A stretch of DNA of 64,000 nucleotides from an uncultured Bacteroidales bacterium. Its GTDB lineage: Bacteria > Bacteroidota > Bacteroidia > Bacteroidales > F082. Position numbers and translations under genes: made by a program. Below are positions 34,082 through 43,318 of the stretch, piece by piece. The stretch lies in assembly GCA_900317155.1 (NCBI GenBank), contig ONFO01000004.1, positions 62,001 through 126,000 on the forward strand. Reading direction: 5' to 3'. Under the pieces are notes generated by a model that was given only the letters and a program-made list of their open reading frames with translations, made no database searches and was not told the origin of the DNA. Position 1 is the first letter of the stretch. Each line of letters begins with the position of its first letter.

Positions 34082-35274
34082 CAGCGTAGTTTATTTCTCT
34101 GATAATGAGGTGTTACAACAATGACAAAAAAGATGAGCGACACCATCACCGAGGCTGAGGCTACCAAATAAGCGGCTGAAAACGAGAAATGATCAGCCAG
34201 CATGCCACCAGAGAAGATGCCGATGCCGAGCCCCAAGTCCCATGTGGTGAGATAGGTGGAGGTGGCCGTGCCACGCTGTGCATTGGTGCCTAGATTGATG
34301 AACAAGGCATTAAACGACGGGAAAGCCGCGCCAAAACCCAAACCGCAACACAAGGCTATCATCAGGAAAGCCACAGCTGTGTAGTCTGTGCCCAAAGCAT
34401 TGCAATGGTGACACATGCCGAGACCGAACATGGCCAACACAACGATACCCAGACCCAAAGCGATAGTCTGTGTCACCTTGCCCTTATCGACCATTTTACC
34501 TGCAAAAAGCCGAGAGGCTATCAACCCGACGGCATATACAGTAAAAAACAAGCCGCTGCTGATAGTTAAGCCCATCTCCTTGGCATAGAGGGCGATATAA
34601 TTGGAAATTTGGCCATACGCGAAGGCTAACAAAGTGAACGAAACACCCGCCAACAAGCCTTTTATCAAAATAAAACGGTCCAACGAAATCGGAGGACGCT
34701 TAACGGGCGGACGCACCCGTGTCTGAATCCTTGAGGCAAACAAAGCCGCCAACAAGCTACAGCCCATGCAACCTAAGAAGATAGCATTGAAACTGAAATG
34801 CTCGTACACGAACAAGCCCGTCATGGGCCCAACTGCCATGGCGATGTTGTTGGCCACACCATAATAGCCAATGCCCTCTCCCCTATGCTCCGACGGCACC
34901 ACATCAATGACCAAAGTATTGCCGCCCACCGAAGTCAAGCCGAAAGCCAAACCATGTACGATACGTACTATTATTAATATGGTGATGGTAGCCGCAAAAA
35001 GATAGCCAACAAATACAGCCGTAAATATGGACAATGCCAACAGATACAATGGTTTGCGCTTGAAGGTGTCCATCAAATAGCCTGAAAAAGGACGCACCAC
35101 CAAAGTGGCCAGCGTGTAGCATGAAATCACGGTACCGATGACAGCATTGCCCGCCTGGTATTTCTCCATGATGAAGAAGGGCAACACGGGCAGCAACAGA
35201 TAGAACGAAAAGAAAAACAAGAAGTTAGCTGCACAAAGGCAGAGGTAATTCTTATTAAATAGTTTATCTTCCAT
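34081..35274 (-). CDS. MFS transporter
   Basis: 397 residues with twelve predicted membrane segments. The loop 2-3 motif is present as VVRPFSGYLMDTFKRKPLY, and RIVHGLAFGLTSVGG in segment 4-5 matches drug:H+ antiporter families (motif B-like R). It could export drugs, sugars or other small compounds; specificity is unknown. A -7 box lies at 35298-35305. It is transcribed with the GNAT gene. Confidence 0.92.
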   Translation of the reverse strand: MEDKLFNKNYLCLCAANFLFFFSFYLLLPVLPFFIMEKYQAGNAVIGTVISCYTLATLVVRPFSGYLMDTFKRKPLYLLALSIFTAVFVGYLFAATITILIIVRIVHGLAFGLTSVGGNTLVIDVVPSEHRGEGIGYYGVANNIAMAVGPMTGLFVYEHFSFNAIFLGCMGCSLLAALFASRIQTRVRPPVKRPPISLDRFILIKGLLAGVSFTLLAFAYGQISNYIALYAKEMGLTISSGLFFTVYAVGLIASRLFAGKMVDKGKVTQTIALGLGIVVLAMFGLGMCHHCNALGTDYTAVAFLMIALCCGLGFGAAFPSFNALFINLGTNAQRGTATSTYLTTWDLGLGIGIFSGGMLADHFSFSAAYLVASASVMVSLIFFVIVVTPHYQRNKLR

Positions 35275-35297
35275 GATAATTGGCTCGTTTCGTGCGG

Positions 35298-35305
35298 CAA
35301 AAGTA
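35298..35305 (-). promoter_or_regulatory. -7 box TACTTTTG for MFS-GNAT unit
   Basis: An exact TAnnTTTG match 23 bases upstream of ATG 35274. Confidence 0.6.
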
Positions 35306-35400
35306 CTGAAAAAAGGCGCATCCGTAACGGGATAAACACCGCTTTTCTAGTTGTTTTACTGAATGCATATCCCTATGGAATACAAGAAAAAGCAGTATTT

Positions 35401-35458
35401 CGGAAATTTTGTCAGCATATTTCAGCCATTTTTATGCTTAAATCGGAAATTTTGTCAG
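35401..35458. repeat. Two direct copies of CGGAAATTTTGTCAG
   Basis: The same 15 bases occur at 35401-35415 and 35444-35458. The motif resembles the CGGAATTTATTGTA units near 961-1080 and the CCAAAATTTCCG before the rhomboid gene. Possibly operators or promoter relics. Confidence 0.5.
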
Positions 35459-35563
35459 TAAAAATAAGGTATTTTACAAGTTTTTGGCCTTGGCAAAGAA
35501 TTTGACTAGGTGGAGTCGTCCGAACGAAAGGAAAGGGACGAAGAAAAGAAAGATGGTTAAACT

Positions 35564-35640
35564 GGATTGCTTCGTTCCTCGCAATGACGCGAAGCGACAA
35601 ACAATTAAACGATTAAACAAACAACAAATAAACAACAATT
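35564..35640. repeat. Dispersed GGATTGCTTCG...GCAATGACG repeat plus type A arm
   Basis: GGATTGCTTCGTTCCTCGCAATGACG (35564-35589) is a repeat found widely in bacterial genomes and often mistaken for short proteins with VIARNEAIQ. It is followed by right-arm type A sequence (ACAATTAAACGATTAAACA...) to 35640. Together they fill the gap before hsp20. Apart from these repeats, I see nothing in 35306-35661. Confidence 0.65.
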
Positions 35641-35661
35641 AAAAAATAGGAGATCAAAACT

Positions 35662-36087
35662 ATGTTAGTAACTAGAAGAAACCAAGACTTCATGCCTACA
35701 CTGTTCAACGAACTGATGAACTGGAACGACACGACTTATTCAACGCCCCGCATGAACATCATGGAGACGAAAGACAACTACAAACTCGAACTCTGCATCC
35801 CTGGTCTCACCAAGGAAGACGTCAAATTGAGCATCGATGCCGAAGGTAACCTCGTCGTCGAGATGGTCAAAGAGAACAAGAGCGAGAAGAAAGAGAACAA
35901 GGAAGAGATGCGCTACCTGCGTCACGAGTTCTCGGTCGAACACTTCCGCCAGACGGTGATGCTACCTGAAGACATCCACAAGGAGCAAATCAGCGCCAAG
36001 GTCGAAAACGGCATCCTCGACATCGTCATCCCGAAGGTGACAGTTGATGAGAAGAAGCAGGCCGTCCAGACCATCGAAGTCTGCTAA
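35662..36087 (+). CDS. Small heat shock protein, Hsp20/alpha-crystallin
   Basis: An ATP-independent holdase that keeps unfolding proteins soluble. 141 residues with the alpha-crystallin domain at about 30-135: ETKDNYKLELCIPGLTKEDVKLS, the central YLRHEFSVEHFRQTVMLPED with the conserved FxRxF-like strand, and the VENGILDIVIPK motif (A-x-x-x-n-G-v-L). It is monocistronic with a strong terminator. No CIRCE or other heat-shock operator was recognised in the repeat-filled upstream region. Confidence 0.95.
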   Translation: MLVTRRNQDFMPTLFNELMNWNDTTYSTPRMNIMETKDNYKLELCIPGLTKEDVKLSIDAEGNLVVEMVKENKSEKKENKEEMRYLRHEFSVEHFRQTVMLPEDIHKEQISAKVENGILDIVIPKVTVDEKKQAVQTIEVC

Positions 36088-36110
36088 AGTCTTCGCAAAA
36101 CCAACCCCAC

Positions 36111-36142
36111 AACGGGACGGAGTCATCCGCCCCGTTTTTTTT
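36111..36142 (+). terminator. Rho-independent terminator of hsp20
   Basis: AACGGGACGG pairs with CCGCCCCGTT over a six-base loop (one internal mismatch pair), followed by TTTTTT. Confidence 0.85.
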
Positions 36143-36178
36143 GTTGCCACAAACACCAATCCCAACACTTTTAATTCT

Positions 36179-36186
36179 TACCTTTG
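36179..36186 (+). promoter_or_regulatory. -7 box TACCTTTG for porin gene
   Basis: An exact TAnnTTTG match 18 bases before the chosen ATG at 36205. Confidence 0.65.
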
Positions 36187-36204
36187 CAGCAAATTTATTT
36201 GCGT

Positions 36205-37245
36205 ATGAGAAAAGCGTTACTCCTCACCATTTTAGGCCTCTTCACTTGCTTGCAGGCATTCCCGCAAGACAAGAAGCCTTTTGTCACCCTTGACAACCTG
36301 CATCTGAACACCCGTGCCGACTTCACCCTCGACTACCATCCTGGGCACGACACTGTTGCGCCTAACACCGATCATGGTTTTGCAGGCAAATATTTAGTCG
36401 TCGCCTTAGACGGTACCATTGGCAGCAAGTTCTCCTACCACCTGCGCCAAAGGCTCAACACACCGAACATCGGCTTCGCCAACACCTTCTTCCAAGGTAC
36501 AGACTGGGCTTACCTCAACTGGAATTTCACCGACAACTTCTTCCTCTCTGCTGGTAAGCAAGTCGTGGCCATCGGAGGTTGGGAATACGACTCCAACCCC
36601 ATCGACATCTACTATGGCACCGAGTTCTGGAACACCGTGTGCTGCTACGAGGTAGGCGCCTCCTTAAACTATAAGGACAATTCTGGCAAGAACCATTTCC
36701 TCGTTCAGATGTGTAACTCGCCCTTCATCAACCAGGCCATGCAGAGCATCTACTCCTACAACCTGATGTGGTACGGCAACTTCGGCGTGTTCAAGACGGC
36801 CTATTCCGTCAACATGATTGAATACCAACCCGGTAAGTTCATCAACTACATCGCCTTGGGTAACAAGTTGCAATTCAAGGGCGTGGAGATGTATTTGGAC
36901 GTCATCAACCGCGCCTCGTTTGAGCAAGACAAGTTCTTTGGCCAAGACATCACAGCCATTTACGGTATCGGTGTGGACATCGGGCCGAAATGGATTGTGT
37001 TTGCCAAGGCTGGCTACGACTTCAACCAAGCCCAACTCCCCAACACTGAAGCCTACGACCAGTATGTCGTCCCTGGCAAGAAAGTAGATTTCGAGAGCAT
37101 CGGTTTCGAATACTATCCCATGGGTGACCGAAGCCTGCGTCTCCACCTTTGTGGTTCACATACCAGCTCTGATGGTATCAGCAAGTTCCAAGCTAACCTC
37201 GGCCTCACATGGAAAGTCAACCTGCTTAACCTCAAGAAAAAATAA
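36205..37245 (+). CDS. Outer-membrane porin-like protein (OprO/P-like)
   Basis: 346 residues from the ATG after the -7 box; an earlier in-frame start at 36184 overlaps the box. The signal peptide is RKALLLTILGLFTCLQAFPQ. The rest alternates aromatic and polar residues, as in outer-membrane beta-barrels (DWAYLNWNFTDNFFLSAGKQVVAIGGWEYD), and it ends NLGLTWKVNLL. It resembles phosphate-selective porins O/P, whose family is broad; the solute is not determined. The next gene begins six bases downstream, so both may form one unit. Confidence 0.75.
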   Translation: MRKALLLTILGLFTCLQAFPQDKKPFVTLDNLHLNTRADFTLDYHPGHDTVAPNTDHGFAGKYLVVALDGTIGSKFSYHLRQRLNTPNIGFANTFFQGTDWAYLNWNFTDNFFLSAGKQVVAIGGWEYDSNPIDIYYGTEFWNTVCCYEVGASLNYKDNSGKNHFLVQMCNSPFINQAMQSIYSYNLMWYGNFGVFKTAYSVNMIEYQPGKFINYIALGNKLQFKGVEMYLDVINRASFEQDKFFGQDITAIYGIGVDIGPKWIVFAKAGYDFNQAQLPNTEAYDQYVVPGKKVDFESIGFEYYPMGDRSLRLHLCGSHTSSDGISKFQANLGLTWKVNLLNLKKK

Positions 37246-37251
37246 TCCGTT

Positions 37252-38493
37252 ATGGCAAAGACAAAATACAACACCATCAAACGAACCACCACTTTCTATC
37301 ACGATAGGGTGGAAAAACTCTTCAAGAAAATCGAAGAGAAGCTGGAAAGGCCGCTGCGATTCACCACCAAACGTAGTTTCGAAGCCATCTTCTTCCTCAT
37401 CATCTTCTTCGCCTTTTTTGGACTGCTCGCTTACAAGATGACCCTTCCCAAAATGTTGAACACCTTCATGCAGACGGCTTATCACCTGCTGCTGGAGACC
37501 GTGTTCTACATCATGGCCATCTGCGTGCTCATGGGTGCCATCAGCAAGCTGCTCACCGAATTTGGTGTGGTCCGTCTGTTAGAGAACCTGTTGCGTCCCT
37601 TGATGAAGCCGCTCTATAACCTGCCTGGCGTGGCCGCTTTGGGTGCCATCATGACCTTCTTGAGCGACAACCCCGCCATCATAACCTTGGCGCACGACAA
37701 GAACTTTAACCGTTACTTCAAGAAATACCAACTCGTCTCGCTGACCAATTTTGGCACTGCCTTCGGCATGGGCTTGGTCGTTGTGGCTTTCATGACGGGT
37801 CTTGGTTTCGGCAAGGGTGCCTTGGTGGGTGTGGCAGGTGCCGTCATCGGTAGCATCGTCTCCACCAGACTGATGCAACGCTCCACTTTGAAATCCTACC
37901 CCGAACTGGACTCCCCTGTCGACGAGGAGTTTGGTGGCGACGAACAGCAAATCTCTTTCAAGAGCGAAGGTGGCGTGTTCATGCGTTTCCTCAACTCGTT
38001 GCTTGACGGCGGCAAGGACGGCGTGAGCATCGGATTCGCCATCATCCCAGGCGTGCTTTGCATCTCCACTATCGTGATGATGCTAACCTTTGGCGCTGCT
38101 GGTGAAAACGGCGAATACCTCGGCGTTGCCTACGAAGGCGTGCCCGTCATCAGCTGGGCTGCCAACAAAATCAACTTCATCTTCGATTGGCTCTTTGGCT
38201 TCAAGGATGGCGCGTTGATTTCCTTCCCCATGACCGCCCTTGGTGCCGTTGGTGCCGCCATCGGTTTGGTGCCTCGTTTCATCACCGAAGGCATCATCGA
38301 TAACAATGCCATTGCCGTGTTCACCGCCATCGGTATGTGCTGGAGCGGTTTCCTCAGCACCCATGCCGCCATGCTCGACAGTCTCGGCTATCGCAAGCTC
38401 ATCGGCAAGGCCATTGGCGCACACACCATTGGTGGTCTTTGCGCTGGCATCGCAGCACACTGGCTGTATGTTTTGTTGGCATTGATATTCTAA
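37252..38493 (+). CDS. Nucleoside-recognition (Gate) domain membrane protein
   Basis: 413 residues. The protein has about eight to nine membrane segments with two Gate-like repeats: MAICVLMGAISKLLTEFGV with VAALGAIMTFLSDNPAI, and a later ISWAANKINFIFDWLFGF region. It resembles the CD0519/CD1768 family of membrane proteins related to spore maturation and concentrative nucleoside transporters. The transported compound is unknown. An N-terminal cytoplasmic stretch of about 45 charged residues precedes the first segment. It ends at a bidirectional terminator shared with porV. Confidence 0.8.
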   Translation: MAKTKYNTIKRTTTFYHDRVEKLFKKIEEKLERPLRFTTKRSFEAIFFLIIFFAFFGLLAYKMTLPKMLNTFMQTAYHLLLETVFYIMAICVLMGAISKLLTEFGVVRLLENLLRPLMKPLYNLPGVAALGAIMTFLSDNPAIITLAHDKNFNRYFKKYQLVSLTNFGTAFGMGLVVVAFMTGLGFGKGALVGVAGAVIGSIVSTRLMQRSTLKSYPELDSPVDEEFGGDEQQISFKSEGGVFMRFLNSLLDGGKDGVSIGFAIIPGVLCISTIVMMLTFGAAGENGEYLGVAYEGVPVISWAANKINFIFDWLFGFKDGALISFPMTALGAVGAAIGLVPRFITEGIIDNNAIAVFTAIGMCWSGFLSTHAAMLDSLGYRKLIGKAIGAHTIGGLCAGIAAHWLYVLLALIF

Positions 38494-38499
38494 TGGGAC

Positions 38500-38540
38500 A
38501 AAAAAAAGTGGCGGTTGAACATTCAGCCGCCACTTTTTTT
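38500..38540. terminator. Bidirectional terminator
   Basis: AAAAAAGTGGCGG...CCGCCACTTTTTT has an uninterrupted stem of at least 12 pairs flanked by A- and T-tracts, so it works for both converging genes. Confidence 0.9.
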
Positions 38541-38554
38541 TGTATACGAAAAAC

Positions 38555-39805
38555 TTAGCCCTTCTTTCTGCCCATGCTATAAGTGAGGTTGAAACGTAAG
38601 GTGTTCTCCAAAGGATTGCTACCCACAACACTATTCACAGGAATCAGATAAGAGACATCCAAGCCAAACACATTATATTTCAAGGCGGCACCAAGGGTGA
38701 CATACTTACGATTGCCCTTCAGAGCAGTCTCGTTGAAATAACCGGCACGCACAGCAAAGACGTTGTTATACCAGTATTCAACACCTGCACCAATGTTGAT
38801 CTCGCACAATTCCTCATAGAAAGTGCCGTAATGTACATAATCTTGCTTCTCTTCACTCCATCCGTATCCAGGAGCATCGTAGAAGGATTGAATCATACCT
38901 TGTACCACGGAAACGTTGTTGTTGTAACCATACAAAATCTTGTAGCTGCCATCATCATTGACCACAGGTTGTCCCGCTTCGTTTCTTTCAATAACTGGAG
39001 GAGTAGGCACCAGGAGTTTGGAGAAATCGACCATGAAGGCCAATGAATTGTACTCATCAAGTTCAAGTTTCAGACTGGTACCAGCACGCAATGTAGTCGG
39101 AATGAAGTCGCGGCGGTCTGACTGTCCGTTGTAGGTAATCTTACTACCAATGTTGTTGATGGAGGCGCCCCATGCAAAGTCGGCATCCATACTGCTGAAC
39201 CATTCGACTGGCTTCTTATAATACACGGAAACATCAGCAGCTACGGAAATACCGGGACGGCCATAGTCGGTCTGGTTTTGGGTCAGGTCGGAATAGATGA
39301 AACGGCCAGCCACGGCACCCGACAGATAATCGCCAAGCATACGAGAATAGGTAGCATCAATAGCCCATTCATTGGGGCTGTATTTACCTTGAGATATGTT
39401 GTTGTTATCCCTAAACTCGATTTCACCACAACTAAAATAGCGAAGTGTTGCCGCTACCGAAGAACGGTCATTGATTTTATACGCCCCTGCCAAATATGCA
39501 AGACGCATGTCTTTAGTCAGCTTCTGCAGCCAAGGACTATAGCCAAGGCCAATCGAGAACTTGTCTTCCATAAATGCATACTTTGCAGCATTGTAATTCA
39601 TGGAATAGACATCCGTCTCAGAGGCCACACCGCAATCGCCCATCGAACCGCCACGAGCATCAGGAGCGATAGAAACAAATGGTACAGCTGTCGTAATCAC
39701 ATTAGGAGAAACACTGTAATCCTGTCCAATGTAGTTGTTGTTCTGTCCATAAGATACTGCCGCAACCATCAATAGGGCGGCAACGAGAGTTTTCTTGATT
39801 TTCAT
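38555..39805 (-). CDS. porV: T9SS outer-membrane protein PorV
   Basis: A 416-residue outer-membrane barrel of the FadL family. It collects T9SS cargo from the SprA/Sov channel and delivers it to the PorU sortase. The signal peptide ends at VSYGQ, then come features typical of PorV: VPFVSIAPDARGGSMGDCG near the N-terminus, MNYNAAKYAF, and the closing GLDVSYLIPVNSVVGSNPLENTLRFNLTY. The start at ATG 39805 lies 25 bases below a -7 box; the longer frame to 39850 crosses that box. Its own promoter means it can be expressed apart from the two sortase genes upstream. Confidence 0.95.
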   Translation of the reverse strand: MKIKKTLVAALLMVAAVSYGQNNNYIGQDYSVSPNVITTAVPFVSIAPDARGGSMGDCGVASETDVYSMNYNAAKYAFMEDKFSIGLGYSPWLQKLTKDMRLAYLAGAYKINDRSSVAATLRYFSCGEIEFRDNNNISQGKYSPNEWAIDATYSRMLGDYLSGAVAGRFIYSDLTQNQTDYGRPGISVAADVSVYYKKPVEWFSSMDADFAWGASINNIGSKITYNGQSDRRDFIPTTLRAGTSLKLELDEYNSLAFMVDFSKLLVPTPPVIERNEAGQPVVNDDGSYKILYGYNNNVSVVQGMIQSFYDAPGYGWSEEKQDYVHYGTFYEELCEINIGAGVEYWYNNVFAVRAGYFNETALKGNRKYVTLGAALKYNVFGLDVSYLIPVNSVVGSNPLENTLRFNLTYSMGRKKG

Positions 39806-39830
39806 ATTCAAATTCCGTATTTTAATATTG

Positions 39831-39838
39831 CAAAGATA
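39831..39838 (-). promoter_or_regulatory. -7 box TATCTTTG for porV
   Basis: An exact TAnnTTTG match 25 bases upstream of ATG 39805, in the gap after the second sortase-like gene. Confidence 0.7.
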
Positions 39839-39886
39839 ACGATTATTCAAATGGCTTATTGTACCGGTTCGAAAAAAAATTTCGCA

Positions 39887-42800
39887 TCAACGCTGGATTA
39901 TCATACGCTGACTGACGGTACGGAAGTATCCAGATTCATCGGTCAAGGTGAGACGATAAAGGTAAATACCTGAACGCAAGGGTGTTCCCGAATAGTCACA
40001 GCCATTCCAACGGATGGGTTCGATATTGCCTTCCATTGCACTGACCTTACGATGCAAGTGGCGCACTGGTCGTCCCATGATATCGAAAATCTCTATATTA
40101 ACTTCAAAATCACCGTCTTCACCTGTATGACTATACGTGATATAAGTCTCTTCAGAGAATGGATTGGGATAATTGAACACTTGCGACAGATACAGGTCAT
40201 CATCAACGACAAACCAAAGACTGGCCTCGGAAGAATTGTCTTGAGTGTCCCAAACCTTGAGGTCAAACTCGTAAGTGCCAGGTTCAAGATCAGAAAGAGG
40301 AACAGCAATCCGCCCACGGCGGAAGTCGTTCATGGCAGGCTCAAAACAATCGTTGAGAACGATACGATTATAGGAGGAATAATTACTATTCAAAACAATG
40401 TCGCGTCCTAAGCAATAATCATAGTGATAAATGCCTTGGGCGTCATAAAGGTCGGCATAAAGTACACCCTGACGTTCCACCGACTGACCATTTACGAAAT
40501 CGGGCGAGTTCCAATAGAACGAAATCGTTGGACCTTGATCGTCAGGGAAGGCTGCCGGGTCGATGCCGCCCAAAATAAGGTCATCAAATTTACCCATAGC
40601 ATCCACACCTCGAATGAAATCATAAGCATAGAAGCTGAAGCGCGGCACACCACTTTCAGGCTTGATATCCAAAGGTACTTGGAACGACACAGTAAATCTA
40701 CCAGCATTCACGCTGACCTGCCCTTGATAAAGCACATCCTTATAATAATACACATTTTTGGAGGGATCGTGATCGAATACCACCTTCATTTTCGATTTTT
40801 TGTCATAGAACCTGACCCAAAGAGTTCCGTTGAATCCATTATCGAGTGTGCCCGATTGCGTTCTGACTTCCCCTTCCACCGTGACCATACTCATTGCATG
40901 GAGATTGAGGTTATCTGTTCCACCAACCAATTCGCCGTTGATTTTCTGCACAACAATGTTTTCCTGCGGCATGGGGAAGCGTAGCAATGGATCGCCTACA
41001 AACAGATACCGGATGTTTTTATTGTTGATCGGATTATTCTGGTTATCATAGTTGAGCAGGTTGCTCTTTGCCCTCATAACGATATCACCATAACGAAGCG
41101 GCCGTCCTTCTTCATCGCGCCGCATGAGCACATCCATAAGTGCCTTTGACTGACGAAGATTGTCGTGAGCATAGGTAGGACGGCAGGCGGTGAACAATGC
41201 CACGCAGCCACCTCGAGGATTCAAGAACAATAATTCGCCAGCTGAGACCAGCAAAGGATTATCATATTTGGTAAACTCACAGGTAGCGGTAAAAACGAAA
41301 GGCATCCTGTCATAATTTTGCAAAGACGTAATGTCGGCGTTGGTGAAGACATTGTCTTCCGTCAATCCCCTGACGCCACCATGACCTGTATAAATCACAG
41401 CCAACACACCTTTATCCAACGTCTGCAACAAATCGGAAGTGGCATTAGGAATCGTCACGCCACTCGAAGTGTTGACTACGGGATAGGCTCCACAATACAC
41501 CTTTTTGCCTGTGAAAGGAGGACAAATGGTATCCATCATACTCTCAAACGTCTCACTGTTTCTTACATAACCTGAATCCTTATCATCAGCGAAAAACAGC
41601 ACATCCGTCTTCCATTGGCCTTGTGCAGCTGCCAAATCATCATAATGATAAATCTTTCGCAACACCGTCTCGGCTTCTGCCACTGAAGAAACAGGAATCC
41701 TACCGACGCCAATGTCAACACGGCCTCCACAGTTAGGGCCTTCGTTATCATCCATCAAGGCATAATAATCGTCGGCACAGAAGCTTACCTGATTATGAGG
41801 TTCATTCATGGTTTCATAACAAGGCACGAAATCTTTTCCTGCACCCAAAATGTCGCGGAAATCAAACGAAGACCGACCAAATACGGTCAGATACTTAAGT
41901 CTTCCTCCACTACGACGATAAACCATGCGGACAAAATCGCGTATACCTGTAGGCTCAGGCCGACCCGTCGAAAACTCATTGTAAATCTCATTCACATCGA
42001 CAAGCACACTTGTTAACCCATCCTTTTCAGCATGATAATCCGCCAAAGCCTGTGCCTGTTCCCAAAAGAGAGGTACGGTAAGGATCAGATTGTCAGCTTC
42101 GGCTATGGCATGCACATTCTGGTTGGGCAGCGACGTCCAACTTGCGACATGATACGTCTCGGAAGGCTTGAACAAAACAAATCGTTTTTCCGTCCTCTCA
42201 TCAGTGGCGAATACCAAATTACCACCACTTAATACGCCATCCTGGACAACTGGCTGCAAGGGAGAGGTCACCTCCCAAAGCAGATAATCGGAATCCGTAT
42301 TTTGTACCCAAACAGCACTCTTTTCGTCGCCAAACTGGCTTGGCATCAAGCGGAAGAGAAAATTGTCATCCGTACGTATCAACTGACGCCAACCATACAC
42401 CTCCACATAATCCAAATACATGGAAGCCAGCGGATCAAAACGCAAGCTCAAATCGAAGCTTGCACTATCAGAATCCAGCATGATTTGCTTCTCGAAAGAC
42501 GACAACCTTCCGTAAAAGTTCTTGCCATAATACTTCACCGACACATTATCCATGACATGATTGTCTTTCACCCAAACATCATAATACAAATAACCGCTCA
42601 TGATTCGGCCCAAAACTTGAGCATTCACAGTCAGGGCCTTGGTTTTCACCAAATTGGGAAAAACAAATGGTACAGATAGTTCTGTATTTTCAGAAGAAAT
42701 ACGTTCGCCGAACCAATTCTGTCCAATATTATAAGGTGAAAACAGTTCTTCCTCATGCCAAAAATAATCAGGGAACTCTGTGATAATCGTCGTAGCGTCC

Positions 42801-43318
42801 TCCAAGGGAAGAGAGGGCTTCTCTCCCACCCTCAGTCCATCATTGCCACTGTCAACACACATATAATAATAAGTGGTGTCGGAATAATAATTGCGCTCGC
42901 GCCGATAGGTTTTGTTGTTTCCGTCAACCAAAATCCAACGCGTTGGTTCTTGACCATAGAACAATACCAAGTCACCCTCATCAAAACTATTATCTTCGGC
43001 ACCTGTAACACAAATGGCCATCTCCGTCAGGTCATCGGGACGGGCTTCGGAATTCTTTTCAGGCAGAATCCCCGAAACATTGCCAAAAATTCGTATCTGA
43101 TTTGGATTCAAGCTACTTATATCAATACCCATAGCTTGTAATGTGGCATAATCCAACTGATATACGCCTTCCCGGGTCACAGAGAGACGATGCCAAGTAT
43201 GGTTGCTCAGCACCGACTGATAAGTATTCTCTTGAGCCAAGCCTACTTGAGCACAAAACATAAATAGCATGATGCTTGACAAAACGATAATATTCCTTCT
43301 TTTCATACCTATTCTCAT
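39887..43318 (-). CDS. PorU-like C25 sortase paralogue
   Basis: 1143 residues, homologous over most of its length to PorU, which is directly upstream. It has a signal peptide (after a possible second start at residue 5), a N-terminal barrel-like region with WHRLSVTREGVYQLD and PNQIRIFGN, a gingipain-type C25 protease core with His646 in TGHGG and Cys680 in TATCEF, and a type A sorting-like C-terminal domain (IFDIMGRPVRHL, LRSGIYLYRL). The His-Cys spacing of 34 equals that of the upstream PorU, and both residues are kept, so it could be active. The ATG overlaps the upstream stop (ATGA). Its role is inferred: a second surface sortase or a protease specialised on other cargo. Confidence 0.85.
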   Translation of the reverse strand: MRIGMKRRNIIVLSSIMLFMFCAQVGLAQENTYQSVLSNHTWHRLSVTREGVYQLDYATLQAMGIDISSLNPNQIRIFGNVSGILPEKNSEARPDDLTEMAICVTGAEDNSFDEGDLVLFYGQEPTRWILVDGNNKTYRRERNYYSDTTYYYMCVDSGNDGLRVGEKPSLPLEDATTIITEFPDYFWHEEELFSPYNIGQNWFGERISSENTELSVPFVFPNLVKTKALTVNAQVLGRIMSGYLYYDVWVKDNHVMDNVSVKYYGKNFYGRLSSFEKQIMLDSDSASFDLSLRFDPLASMYLDYVEVYGWRQLIRTDDNFLFRLMPSQFGDEKSAVWVQNTDSDYLLWEVTSPLQPVVQDGVLSGGNLVFATDERTEKRFVLFKPSETYHVASWTSLPNQNVHAIAEADNLILTVPLFWEQAQALADYHAEKDGLTSVLVDVNEIYNEFSTGRPEPTGIRDFVRMVYRRSGGRLKYLTVFGRSSFDFRDILGAGKDFVPCYETMNEPHNQVSFCADDYYALMDDNEGPNCGGRVDIGVGRIPVSSVAEAETVLRKIYHYDDLAAAQGQWKTDVLFFADDKDSGYVRNSETFESMMDTICPPFTGKKVYCGAYPVVNTSSGVTIPNATSDLLQTLDKGVLAVIYTGHGGVRGLTEDNVFTNADITSLQNYDRMPFVFTATCEFTKYDNPLLVSAGELLFLNPRGGCVALFTACRPTYAHDNLRQSKALMDVLMRRDEEGRPLRYGDIVMRAKSNLLNYDNQNNPINNKNIRYLFVGDPLLRFPMPQENIVVQKINGELVGGTDNLNLHAMSMVTVEGEVRTQSGTLDNGFNGTLWVRFYDKKSKMKVVFDHDPSKNVYYYKDVLYQGQVSVNAGRFTVSFQVPLDIKPESGVPRFSFYAYDFIRGVDAMGKFDDLILGGIDPAAFPDDQGPTISFYWNSPDFVNGQSVERQGVLYADLYDAQGIYHYDYCLGRDIVLNSNYSSYNRIVLNDCFEPAMNDFRRGRIAVPLSDLEPGTYEFDLKVWDTQDNSSEASLWFVVDDDLYLSQVFNYPNPFSEETYITYSHTGEDGDFEVNIEIFDIMGRPVRHLHRKVSAMEGNIEPIRWNGCDYSGTPLRSGIYLYRLTLTDESGYFRTVSQRMIIQR

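Noticed and set aside
35412..35600. Short frame containing VIARNEAIQ on the minus strand
   Set aside because: This is the usual false product of a dispersed DNA repeat, not a protein gene.
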